Notes under the pieces: model-generated
What the model saw: the letters and a program-made list of their open reading frames with translations, nothing else
What the model was told of the DNA's origin: nothing
Database searches by the model: none
In this document: positions 18,202-26,212 of the stretch, piece after piece
How the letters are laid out: each line of letters opens with the position of its first letter
How positions within the stretch are numbered: position 1 is the stretch's first letter
Assembly (NCBI RefSeq): GCF_041080655.1
Contig: NZ_CP163526.1
Span: 1-64,000 of the forward strand
Origin: Streptomyces sp. CG4
GTDB taxonomy: Bacteria; Actinomycetota; Actinomycetes; Streptomycetales; Streptomycetaceae
Length of the DNA stretch: 64,000 nt
Direction of reading: 5' to 3'
Translations under genes and position numbers: made by a program

Positions 18202-19112
18202 TTATGCCGCGAGGGCGTGCTGGTGCCGTTGCCGGGTCTCTGCCGGGGTGAGGTAGCCGAAGACCTTGTGTTTGCGAAGGCGGCGGCGGTTGTAGAACGT
18301 CTCGATGAAGGCGAAGACCTCGGCGCGGGCGGTGGCCCGGTCGGGCCAGACACGAGTGCCGATCTCTTCCTTGAGCAGTGCCCAGAAACTCTCCGCAGCG
18401 GCGTTGTCGAAGCATGATCCGGTGCGCCCGCAGCTTTGCCGCAGCCCCAACTCCTGCATTAGATCCCCGAATTGGGTCGATGTGTACTCGCTTCCGCGAT
18501 CACTGTGGATCACGCAGCCGGGCTGCAGGTGGCCCCGGCCGTGGGCCATGTCCAGGGCGTTGACGACGAGTTCGGCGCGGTGGTGGTCAGCCATGGCATA
18601 GCCGACGACCTCGCGGGTGGCCAGGTCCAGCCAGCAGGCGAGGTAGAGCCAGCCCTCGGCGGTGGGCAGGTAGGTGATGTCGCCGACCAGTTTGGTTCCG
18701 GGCGTATCGGCGTGAAAGTCGCGGCCGATCAGGTCCGGGGCCGGCTTCGCCTTCTTGTCCGGCCGGGTCAGCGAGCGGTGCTTGCGGCGGGTAACACCGC
18801 GGATGTCGCGCTCGCGCATCACGCGGGCTATGCGCTTGCGCTTCACCCGCCGCCCGAGGCGGCGCAGCTCGGCGTGGATACGCGGGACACCGTAGGTACG
18901 GCGGGAGGCGAGGTGCAGCACGGTGATCTCGTGCGCGAGTGCGTCGTCGGCGGCTGCGCGAGTGCGTCGTCGGCGGCCTGGCGCCTGCGGCGGGCGGCTT
19001 CGCCCTCGCGCCAGGCGTAGTAGGAGGAGCGGGCCACGTGCAGCACCCGGCACAGCAGGGTGACCGGGTAGTTCGCCTTCTCCGCATGGATGAACCGGTA
19101 CAGCTCGCTCAC
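18202..19112 (-). pseudogene. IS3 transposase OrfB, frameshifted by a 23-bp tandem duplication
   Basis: The start frame (GTG 19112, GTGA overlap with OrfA) reads MSELYRFIHAEKANYPV up to AADDALA. It then runs into the second copy of the duplicated 23-mer and leaves frame. From there the correct continuation (HEITVLHLASRRTYGVPRIHAEL) is in another frame and reads to 18202. The rve integrase core is intact: D in VGDITYLPT, D in VIHSDRGSEYTS, E in AAAESFWALLKEE. Only the duplication breaks the gene, so precise loss of one copy would restore it. Confidence 0.88.
18932..18977. repeat. 23-bp perfect tandem duplication inside IS3 orfB
   Basis: 18932-18954 is repeated exactly at 18955-18977. Being 23 bp, it shifts the frame and separates the HTH-linker and catalytic parts of OrfB. 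Confidence 0.95.
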
Positions 19113-19408
19113 CGGTCGTTCTCCTTCACGAAGAAGGCAGTCGCTTTTTTCAGGATCTCAATCGTCTGCTGCTGTTCGCGGTTCTCCTTGCGCAGCCGCC
19201 GCAGTTCCTCGCGCTCGGCGCTGGTCAGCTCGCCGCTCTGACCCCCGCCCCGGTCGGCCTTGGCCTTGCGGTACCAGCCGCGCAAGGACTCCGAGCTGAT
19301 GCCGAGTTCCCGGGCCACCGCGGTGACCGTCTTGCCCGAGGAGTCGACGAGCGCGATCGCGTCCCGCTTGAACTCCTCGCTGTACCGCTTCGTGTACTTG
19401 CTTCCCAC
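19109..19408 (-). CDS. IS3-family transposase OrfA
   Basis: 99 aa. Helix-turn-helix of the transposase_8 type: YSEEFKRDAIALV, TVTAVARELGISSESLRGWY, followed by a leucine-zipper-like helix (EREELRRLRKENREQQQTIEILKKA) used for OrfA/OrfAB multimerisation. GTG start. Its stop overlaps the orfB start. Confidence 0.9.
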   Translation of the reverse strand: MGSKYTKRYSEEFKRDAIALVDSSGKTVTAVARELGISSESLRGWYRKAKADRGGGQSGELTSAEREELRRLRKENREQQQTIEILKKATAFFVKENDR

Positions 19409-19475
19409 CTGGTGCTACTTCCTCTGGACCCTCAGGTCCCAGTCTCCAGGTGTCCACGATCAAGGGGAAGCTTCA

Positions 19476-19690
19476 CGTCGCGGCCGGCATGGCCTGCACC
19501 ATCACGCCGGCAGCAGCACGTCGCTACTCTCCTCGCCCCGGCATCCGATTCATCCCTATCGATAACTATCCCGGCTCCGCCGTCGCAGTCGCGCACCGGC
19601 CCAACTCTCTGAACCCACTTGTCACGGCCTTTGTCGAAGCTGCAGAGACCGTTCGTGATCGCGAGTCAGACACGATTCAGAGGATTGAGC
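19476..19690 (+). pseudogene. LysR-type regulator, C-terminal fragment
   Basis: Immediately after the IS3 end the plus strand reads VAAGMACTITPAAARR and IRFIPIDNYPGSAVAVAHR, then LNPLVTAFVEAAETV, which matches the last 70 residues of LysR effector domains. No N-terminal part is found on the other side of the IS, so the gene was truncated rather than simply interrupted. The normal stop is lost; the frame runs on into unrelated sequence to 20055. Confidence 0.7.
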
Positions 19691-20076
19691 GCTCCGACGT
19701 CGCGTCGGTGATCTTCGGCCCGAAGACTCTGGCCACGGTTCGTCGCTCGGCCGCAGCTGTGGAACGCCGAACTCGGAGGCTGGCCAACCGGTACGAGTGT
19801 CAACGGCCATGTCGTTCTCCCCGTAGGCGGCCAGGAGTTCGCCCCGCTGGCGGCCATCGAGATGTCCCCGGTGGCGGCCAGTCCCAGTCGAGAATGCCGA
19901 GGGCGGTGTCCAGGCGGCAGTGGGGGCAGGCCGCTACCTCGCGCGGGATTGTGCCGGTGTTCCGTGGCAAGATCATCCGGGCACTCGCGGGTCGTTCAGT
20001 TCCAGCATCACCAGGTTGCCGCGGCTCTACGATGCAACGGGCTGGCTGGTCGTGATCACGTGCTGAAGCAAGGGTG
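19691..20076. other. Stretch without a recognisable gene
   Basis: 386 bases between the LysR fragment and the UvrD gene end. A minus-strand frame around 19800-19970 contains a CPHC motif and plausible codon bias but has no recognisable start or family. Probably gene debris. Confidence 0.45.
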
Positions 20077-21543
20077 TCATCTGGTTGGGTTTCCATCCGG
20101 GTGGTGGTCAATCCATGACAGTCCGACCATGTCCAGATGATGGCGCGTGCGCGTGACGGCTACATAGGCAAGACGGGCCTCGCTGTCCTCGATGGGCCTG
20201 GGTCGGGGGCATCCGTTGGCGTCTTCTTGGTCGCTGTCCTTCGGTGGGGTGAAGTCGTCGGCGATCCTCACGCAGGCCCATTCACGCCCCTTGGCCTTGT
20301 GTGCAGTCGAGACGGTCACCTCGGCCTGCTGTTCGGGAGCGAGTGCGGCCACGGCCTTGAGGATTGCGTCGGCGCCGTGCTTGTCGACGAGGTCGACCAG
20401 GGGCTGCAGTTCGCGTCCGGCGGGATCGTGGGCGGCGTAGTCCTGCAGTTCTCCCCAGGTCGGAAAGAGAAGGAGTTCGGGGTGGGTGGTACGGCGGCCT
20501 TCCTTCAGATCGCGGGCGGCCAGAGCGAGAGCCCTCAGACTGTCGCCTCCCCCGACCAAGGCGACCCGTTGTCCGTCGGCCATCAACGCCATGACCTGGG
20601 CCATGGCGCCGACGTTGGTACGGCACAGGACGGCGTCGGGGCTGGTGACGGGGCCGATTTCGGTCGGCACGGCGGGGGTGCCGGTGAGTCGGATCGGGGC
20701 ATCAGCCAGGTGCAGCCAGCGGTTGGCTTCCTCCGCGAGATGGGGGCCGAAGCGGAAGGACTGGGACAGGGTCAGGTGGGTGCCGTCGAAGCCGGTCATG
20801 ACGTCTTTGGCGCCGCGCCAGTGGTAGATGGCCTGGGCGGAGTCGCCGACCATGACGAGCTGGGTGTGGCTGCGCTGGTTGAGGAAGATCTGTTCGACGA
20901 CGGGGTTGGTGTCCTGGGCCTCGTCCAGCAGCAGGAAGTCGGCGTTCAGTGTCGGCTGGGTGAGGGACCAGATTTTCAGGTAGTGGTCGTGGTCGAAGCG
21001 CACGGCGCCGTCGTCGGGGTGCTGCAGGTCGCTCCAGGCCTTGCGGGCGAAGGGCACGATGTGGATGGCGAGTTCGCGGTGGAGGTCGTTGTCTTCCAGG
21101 CCGCGCAGCTTGGGCACGTGGTGGCGGGTGATCTTGTCGTCGGCAGTGTGGCAGAAGCGGGTCACGGTGCGCAGGGCGGCGTTGGACAGGGCGCGTTGGG
21201 AGACCTCGCGGTCGCCGATGCGGACGGCTTTGGTGAGGCCGAGGGCTTGTCCGGTCTGCCAGGCGGGGCGGCGGGGGGCATTGAGGCGGCTGGTGTAGCG
21301 GTGGCCGACGGCGGCGTAGGCCAGGGCGTGGGCGGTCTTGCACTGGACGGTGCGGGGGAAGCGGGCGGTTGCGTCCTGGGCGATGGCCCGGTTGTAGGCG
21401 AGGTAGCGGCCGCGGCGTTTGGTGGCGTGGGCGAGCAGGGCGAGGGTGGTGGTTTTGCCCGTGCCGGCGCCGGCTTGGAGGGCCAGGTGGTTGCCGGCGT
21501 GGAAGGAGTCGGCTGCTGCGGTCTGTTCGTCGGTGGGCTTCAT
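20077..21543 (-). CDS. UvrD/Rep-family (SF1A) helicase
   Basis: 488 aa, shorter than UvrD proper. Walker A AGAGTGKTT (23-31), motif II LLLDEAQDTNP, motif III MVGDSAQAIYHWRGA, motif IV-like SQSFRFGP, motif V STAHKAKGREW and motif VI AYVAVTRTRHHL. All catalytic motifs are present, so an ATP-dependent 3'-5' DNA helicase is expected. Its ATG overlaps the preceding gene by ATGA and it is the last gene of a three-gene operon (22879-20077). Confidence 0.93.
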   Translation of the reverse strand: MKPTDEQTAAADSFHAGNHLALQAGAGTGKTTTLALLAHATKRRGRYLAYNRAIAQDATARFPRTVQCKTAHALAYAAVGHRYTSRLNAPRRPAWQTGQALGLTKAVRIGDREVSQRALSNAALRTVTRFCHTADDKITRHHVPKLRGLEDNDLHRELAIHIVPFARKAWSDLQHPDDGAVRFDHDHYLKIWSLTQPTLNADFLLLDEAQDTNPVVEQIFLNQRSHTQLVMVGDSAQAIYHWRGAKDVMTGFDGTHLTLSQSFRFGPHLAEEANRWLHLADAPIRLTGTPAVPTEIGPVTSPDAVLCRTNVGAMAQVMALMADGQRVALVGGGDSLRALALAARDLKEGRRTTHPELLLFPTWGELQDYAAHDPAGRELQPLVDLVDKHGADAILKAVAALAPEQQAEVTVSTAHKAKGREWACVRIADDFTPPKDSDQEDANGCPRPRPIEDSEARLAYVAVTRTRHHLDMVGLSWIDHHPDGNPTR

Positions 21544-22022
21544 GGCGTGGGGCTTTCGGGGAGTCGGGTCAGTGCGTGTCCGACGGCGGACAGCAGGTAG
21601 GCGGGGCTGGTGTGGGCCAGCAGGTGGCGCACTGCCCGCTCGAGCCGGTCGGTCTCCTGGTCGGCGTGTTCCGCCAGGGCCCGGTGCAGGGCCAGTTCCA
21701 CGAATCGCTCGGGTGTCTGGGCCGCACAGCGGGCATAGGTCTTGAGTGCGGCGTATGTGGCGGGCGGGAAGGCGACGTTGAGCAGGATCTTGTGGTCTGC
21801 GTCGGGGTAGTGCGTGGTGATCACGTCGATGGGCAGCCGTGCCCCGAGCTGGCCGCGCAGTCGGTGTGCCGCTCGGTGGGGGGTCTTGGCGGGTACGAGG
21901 GCCATGAGGCGGGTGGTGTCGTGGTTGGCGGCGAGCGGTAGCACGCGGGCGGCCTGGCGCAGGGCCGCCGGGGAGAGGGGGCGGGTGAGAGTGATCTCCA
22001 GGGCGTGGTGCGGCATGGTCAC
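21540..22022 (-). CDS. Hypothetical protein in UvrD operon
   Basis: 160 aa from GTG 22022, which overlaps the upstream stop as GTGA; ATG 22016 two codons on is an alternative. The frame is open far upstream, but that part belongs to the DUF6083-like gene read out of frame. Content: a mixed alpha/beta N-terminal half (ALEITLTRPLS..., LPIDVITTHYPDAD) and an alpha-helical C-terminal half rich in A, E and R (FVELALHRALAEHADQETD). No family recognised. Overlaps at both ends imply translational coupling with its neighbours. Confidence 0.75.
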   Translation of the reverse strand: MTMPHHALEITLTRPLSPAALRQAARVLPLAANHDTTRLMALVPAKTPHRAAHRLRGQLGARLPIDVITTHYPDADHKILLNVAFPPATYAALKTYARCAAQTPERFVELALHRALAEHADQETDRLERAVRHLLAHTSPAYLLSAVGHALTRLPESPTP

Positions 22023-22879
22023 CCCTGCCTGTGCCGACGTGCTGTGGGGTGTGGCAGGCGGGTGTGGATGTGGGCTGTGTGCAGGAGGGGGTCGAAGGGT
22101 TTCCAGACGGTCAGAGCGAGGTCCGCGGCTGTCGGTGCGCAGGCGTGGGCGGGGCAGCGTTGGGCGCGCCAGCGCAGCTGTTGTGCGTAGGGAAGGTGGC
22201 TGAGGTCGTAGACCGTCATGAGGGTGTCGGGCAGGGTGAGCTGGCCGTGGTGGGGGGGCGGACAGCAGTAGCCAGCGTCCCTGGGGGTGTGCTGCGTCGA
22301 GGACGGTGTGGGTGCAGCGGTGTCTGGTGCGGGTCTGGGCGACGCAGCGGATGGTTTCGATCGAGCCGTCGCCCAGGTAGCAGGTGAGCAGGATCCTGGC
22401 GACCGGGTCGGGCGGAGCAGCGTGGGTGCTGGGGGTTTGTGTGATGGTGGGGTGGGGTGCGGGGTGAAGGTGCCGGCGTCGATGCGGCGTCTTGCGTGGA
22501 GGGCGAGTTGGCGGCGCAGGGTGTCGAGGCGGGGGCTGCGTGTGCGGGGTCGAGCGGAGCCGGGGCACAGGGCGGCGTGCGGGATGCGGCACCATCCGGT
22601 GTCGTCATCGTGCGGGTGGGCGATGCCGCTGCTGAGGTGCCAGCGGCACGCCTCGGGAACGTCCGTGGTGAGAAGTTCGGTGGGGTGCAGAGCGATGGGC
22701 CGGTCGTCGTGACGCTGGTACCAGTCGATGCGGTTGCCGCAGTGACGGCAGCGGCCGGTCTGTCCGGCGCGCAGCAGGCGGCTGGGGCTGTTCGCCGAGA
22801 TCTGCAGAAAGCGGCGGGGAGGGATGGTGCGGGGGCTGCCGTCCCAGTAGCGGTCGGCGTGTGCGGGGTGGGGGCGCAT
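22019..22879 (-). pseudogene. DUF6083-like protein with a central out-of-frame segment
   Basis: The start frame gives RYWDGSPRTIPPRR, CRHCGNRIDWY and PIALHPTELLTTDVPEACRWHL, the zinc-binding N-terminus of DUF6083-type plasmid proteins. From about 22450 to 22260 the family-like sequence (ARILLTCYLGDGSIETIRC, RCTHTVLDAAHPQGRWLLL) is in a different frame, and then the original frame resumes (GQLTLPDTLMTVYDLSHLPYAQQLRWRAQRCPAHA). Two compensating shifts leave an 286-codon open frame. One lies in a run of seven G at about 22251-22257. Either sequencing indels or a real double mutation. Start of the UvrD operon. Confidence 0.7.
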
Positions 22880-23055
22880 GGCGGCGACCGTGCCAGGTGC
22901 CGCGCCGGTGGATGGCGGCGGCTTCCGGGGATGTCATGCGGATGGCTCAGCGAGTGGGAACGCACGCCCTATTGGTGGATCTGTCGTTCGAGATGGTCTC
23001 ACCTGCATGGGTGGTCTTCATCGCGCGGCGGGGGCCGCTTGTACGCCGTGTCTGG

Positions 23056-23319
23056 TCAGCGTTGGGGTGTGCCGGGGAGGGGGTGGCCGTCGCACAGGGA
23101 GGTGAGGAAACGTTCGATGGGGACGTCGAAGGCGTGTGCCAGGGCGTGCCAGGTGGTGATGTTCCCGGTGGTGCGGCCGTGTTCGAGGTCGATGAGCGTA
23201 CGTCGGGCCAGGCCGCTGCGTTCGGCGAGTTCGTCGAAGGTCCATCCGCGCTCGCCCCTCAGCCGCGCGAGTTCGACGCGCAGGGCGATGAGGTTGGGAT
23301 CGGGCGGGAAGATCGTCAC
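23056..23319 (-). CDS. XRE-family helix-turn-helix regulator
   Basis: 87 aa from GTG 23319 (MTIFPPDPNLIAL); the open frame extends 17 codons upstream without a better start. HTH_XRE domain: LARLRGERGWTFDELAERSGLARRTLIDLEHGR. Divergent from the gene at 23496, with about 175 bases between them. Probably a plasmid copy-control or operon regulator. Confidence 0.85.
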   Translation of the reverse strand: MTIFPPDPNLIALRVELARLRGERGWTFDELAERSGLARRTLIDLEHGRTTGNITTWHALAHAFDVPIERFLTSLCDGHPLPGTPQR

Positions 23320-23495
23320 CCCACCATCCGACGGTGCAGCCCTCTGCCCTGTCAGTGCAGACTCCTGCACTATTTGGTCGGTGAGTCACGGCGGTCGGGG
23401 GTCTGCACTACCGTGCGTCCACCCTGGTACGCATGCCCGGCTGTTGCAGGCGTACCAGCCCCATGAGGCGAACACGACAGGAGGACAGTCAGCCG

Positions 23496-24512
23496 ATGAG
23501 GCTCGCCGGCCCAGCCGTACGGCGGATCTGGACGGTGGAACTGCAGTCACGGGCAGGCAGACCCGGCCTCGTGTGCGCCCACTGCACCGCCCACACGTCC
23601 CAGTTGGACGGCGCCTCCGCGCGGTCCGCCGCCCTGGCCCACCTCGCCTGCCATGCCCGCGCCGATGTGCTGCCAGGACACCTGCGGACCTGCCAGTGCC
23701 GGGAACGAGGGTGCTCATGGCATCCGCGTCACCGCGGCTGCGCCGGCCCCGTCCTGCTCGCTCTCACCCGCGACCGCAACGGCCGCACCTGGCGGCTGGC
23801 CGATGCCTGCGCCGCCTGCGCGGCGGCGACCAGCCACACCGCCATCGTGCCGGACACGGTCCTTGCCCCACACCGGTCACGGCCTTCCAGGTGCTCGCCG
23901 GCCCCAGCATCCGTCAGGCCGAAGTCGGCAGCATCCGATGAGCGGCTGCGCGTACGGGAGATGCTCACCTACCTGGCAACTGCGCTCCCCCGGTTCACCT
24001 CCCCCGCCGCCCGGCTGCTCGCCCTGCAATGCGCCCTGCGCGCAGACGCCCGCGGGCGTCTGCGGGTGCCGCACGGCCTGCTGCGGGGTATGCGGCTGCT
24101 GGGGCGCACCGAACTGTGGCAGGAGCTGGCCCAGGCTCACTGGCTCTATCTGCCCGATCTCAAGCCGACGCCGGTTGAGGTGCAACTGCGTGATGCCACA
24201 CTCCTGGACCAAGCACCCGGTCGCCCTACGCGCTGCCGCGCCGCTTACTGGGCGCTGCACCCCGCACCGTGGGCTTCGCCGGCCACAGCGCCGCCGGCCG
24301 TACGACTGGCGGCACTGGTGCTCGCCGCTCACACCACCGCTCATGACCGCCACAGTGTCGACATGGACATCCTCGGCCGCCTGTGCGGACACTCCCCCGA
24401 GCAGACCGCGGAACTGCTCGACCAACTCGTGAGCACCCGCGCGCTATCCACCTGGCACTACAACCAGCACTCTGGCGAAGTCCTCTGGATACTTCCCAAC
24501 AGCATGCACTGA
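23496..24512 (+). CDS. Plasmid-type hypothetical protein with Cys-rich N-terminus
   Basis: 338 aa. ATG 23496 follows AGGAGG at a proper distance. Cysteine pairs at CAHC (about 30-33) and C-x-C...C (about 68-75), then C..C..C around 105-110, suggest a zinc-binding N-terminal domain. The C-terminal 180 residues are helical, with a winged-helix-like end (DMDILGRLCGHSPEQTAELLDQLVSTRALSTW). Such proteins occur on Streptomyces plasmids without known role. It may bind DNA. Confidence 0.75.
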   Translation: MRLAGPAVRRIWTVELQSRAGRPGLVCAHCTAHTSQLDGASARSAALAHLACHARADVLPGHLRTCQCRERGCSWHPRHRGCAGPVLLALTRDRNGRTWRLADACAACAAATSHTAIVPDTVLAPHRSRPSRCSPAPASVRPKSAASDERLRVREMLTYLATALPRFTSPAARLLALQCALRADARGRLRVPHGLLRGMRLLGRTELWQELAQAHWLYLPDLKPTPVEVQLRDATLLDQAPGRPTRCRAAYWALHPAPWASPATAPPAVRLAALVLAAHTTAHDRHSVDMDILGRLCGHSPEQTAELLDQLVSTRALSTWHYNQHSGEVLWILPNSMH

Positions 24513-24754
24513 GCGGCCCTACGGACACCCCTGGGACGACGCTATGTGCTGGATCCCTGGAAACCTGCTCGAGCAACAGACATCACTCAAAAGCGACAGT
24601 ACAGTCCACCTGCCCGTACTATCTCTGCTCCGGGGCTACTCACAGCATTGCCGCTGATGTCCTCTCGGCACCAGCCCTGGGGACATGTGCTTGGCTCTCT
24701 GCACTGCGTATCCTGCGCGCCCGCCCAGAAATCCGAAAGGCAGGAACGACCTCT

Positions 24755-25390
24755 ATGTCCGAGTCCACCGCTGTCATCACTGAACTGACATCGCAGTACG
24801 CCACCCAGCTGACCAACGACATCGACCGCAACGCCAAAGAGCAGGAACGCATCAGTGCAGAAATCATCGACTTGCAGCAGCAGTTGACCACGCTGCAGCA
24901 CGACCACACCGCGCTGGTGAACATGCGGCAGGCTCTGGGTGTTCAGCCGGGCACGGCAGAATCCGCGGCCGCGCCCCGCAGCTCCGCCGTGCCTGCCGCT
25001 CGGAAGAAGACGGCCGGCCAGCAGGACACCAAGGAACGGGCAGGGGCCAAGAGGGGCACCGCTTCGCGTGGCCGCGTCGCGGCCAAGACGGCCAAGGCCT
25101 CCGCAGGCAAGGCCAGTAAGACAGGTCAGTCGACACTGGTCGAACTCGTCCGCCGTCACCTCACCGGCCTCGGCGAACCGCGCTCGGCCGTGGAGATCGC
25201 CACGGCGCTCGGCCAGGCCCACCCGGAGCGCGGTATCAAGACCACCGTCGTGCGCACCACCCTCGAAGGGCTCGTGGCCAAGAACCACGCCCAGCGCACC
25301 AAGCAGGGCTCCTCCGTCTTCTACACCGCCCCCGAAACGGCCAAGCAGGCGGCGCCTCAGGGCGAAGCCCAGGCCGAGCAAGCCGAATAA
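24755..25390 (+). CDS. Coiled-coil, basic-linker, winged-helix DNA-binding protein
   Basis: 211 aa. Residues 1-65 form a coiled coil (EQERISAEIIDLQQQLTTLQHDH); 66-125 are a low-complexity Ala/Lys/Gly linker reminiscent of histone-like tails (AAKTAKASAGKASKTG); 126-195 are a winged helix (LVELVRRHLTGLGEPRSAVEIATALGQ... VVRTTLEGLVAK). The combination suggests a nucleoid-type or partition-type DNA-binding protein. Preceded by AGGAA eight bases before ATG. Confidence 0.8.
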   Translation: MSESTAVITELTSQYATQLTNDIDRNAKEQERISAEIIDLQQQLTTLQHDHTALVNMRQALGVQPGTAESAAAPRSSAVPAARKKTAGQQDTKERAGAKRGTASRGRVAAKTAKASAGKASKTGQSTLVELVRRHLTGLGEPRSAVEIATALGQAHPERGIKTTVVRTTLEGLVAKNHAQRTKQGSSVFYTAPETAKQAAPQGEAQAEQAE

Positions 25391-25688
25391 CACCGTCTGA
25401 CAGCACCACACTGCGGCAGCTGCTTCGGCGTACTCATTGCTGCACACCTCGGACCGACCAAGCGCCCGCGGGTGGGGACCCTCAACCTCCCAGGCGGCCC
25501 GCCCGGGCGACATGCGCGACCGGGCGGCCGGTGGTGCGGACTTCGCGGACGGCCTGCTGGCGGAGCTCGTCCGGGTATTTACGTGGTGCTGGCACTGCTC
25601 GTGGTTCTCCTTCGAGCCAGGATCATATGCCTGGCTTCACTCCACGAAACCGGCGTCAGCTCAGTACCGCGGAAATCCTGTCAGGTGG
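25391..25688. other. Intergenic stretch between convergent genes
   Basis: 298 bases with no supported gene, no clear terminator and no recognisable repeat. Confidence 0.5.
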
Positions 25689-26141
25689 TCAGCGGTACAG
25701 AACGACAAGGGATGCAAGGAGAAGTGCGGCTGCTGCGGAGAGTCCCAGGATTCTGTAGCGGCTCCACGCGGCCAGCGCGAGGAAGGATGCCCACGCTCCG
25801 CCCGTGATGGTGACAGCCCACCAGCCAGCGCTCGTCTGGGCGGCGGCGAGCGGGATCGGAGCCAGCAGGAGCGTCGGCGGTATGACCGCGAGCCGTGGCC
25901 TGATGTTCAGCTGCTTGTAGACGATGATCAGAGAGATCAGTGCCGTTGCGAACGTGAGGGGGATGACGGCCACATCCCACCAGGTGAAGCAGAGGCCGTC
26001 TGTCGTCTCGCATGCCTGGTTACTGTGATGCTTGACCCAGGAGAAGAAGCGGCAGGCACCGTAGGCCAGCGCCGCGCCGGTGACAGCCGCTCCGGATACG
26101 CGCGGCACGATGGGCCTGGACTCTGCGTTGGGCGTGTTCAT
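25689..26141 (-). CDS. Small integral membrane protein
   Basis: 150 aa with four predicted transmembrane helices (about 15-33, 52-72, 80-98, 108-126), perhaps a fifth at the C-terminus ending VVLYR. An external Cys pair (ACETTDGLC) lies between TM1 and TM2. No family recognised. It follows a hairpin terminator and stands alone. Confidence 0.75.
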   Translation of the reverse strand: MNTPNAESRPIVPRVSGAAVTGAALAYGACRFFSWVKHHSNQACETTDGLCFTWWDVAVIPLTFATALISLIIVYKQLNIRPRLAVIPPTLLLAPIPLAAAQTSAGWWAVTITGGAWASFLALAAWSRYRILGLSAAAALLLASLVVLYR

Positions 26142-26171
26142 GCCTACAGGCTTTCGTAAACGGTGGCTGGA

Positions 26172-26195
26172 GGCCTGAGTAGGAATACTCAGGCC
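26172..26195. terminator. Hairpin terminator between membrane protein and giant secreted protein genes
   Basis: GGCCTGAGTA-ggaa-TACTCAGGCC, a 10-bp perfect stem. It is downstream of the giant gene ending at 26213 (minus strand), which it most likely terminates. Confidence 0.75.
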
Positions 26196-26212
26196 CCCAG
26201 TTCAGTCATCTG

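Larger units (their letters stand above)
18169..19475 (-). mobile_element. IS3-family insertion sequence, about 1.3 kb, inactivated
   Basis: Terminal inverted repeats of 26 bp with five mismatches: low end at 18169-18194 beginning TGAAGTTTCCCC, high end at 19450-19475 beginning TGAAGCTTCCCC on the minus strand. It encodes OrfA and a broken OrfB on the minus strand. No 3-bp target duplication is evident (ATC at the left, CGT at the right), consistent with later rearrangement. It sits against the remnant of a LysR gene. A 103-base piece of the same IS family is at 54116-54218. Confidence 0.88.
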
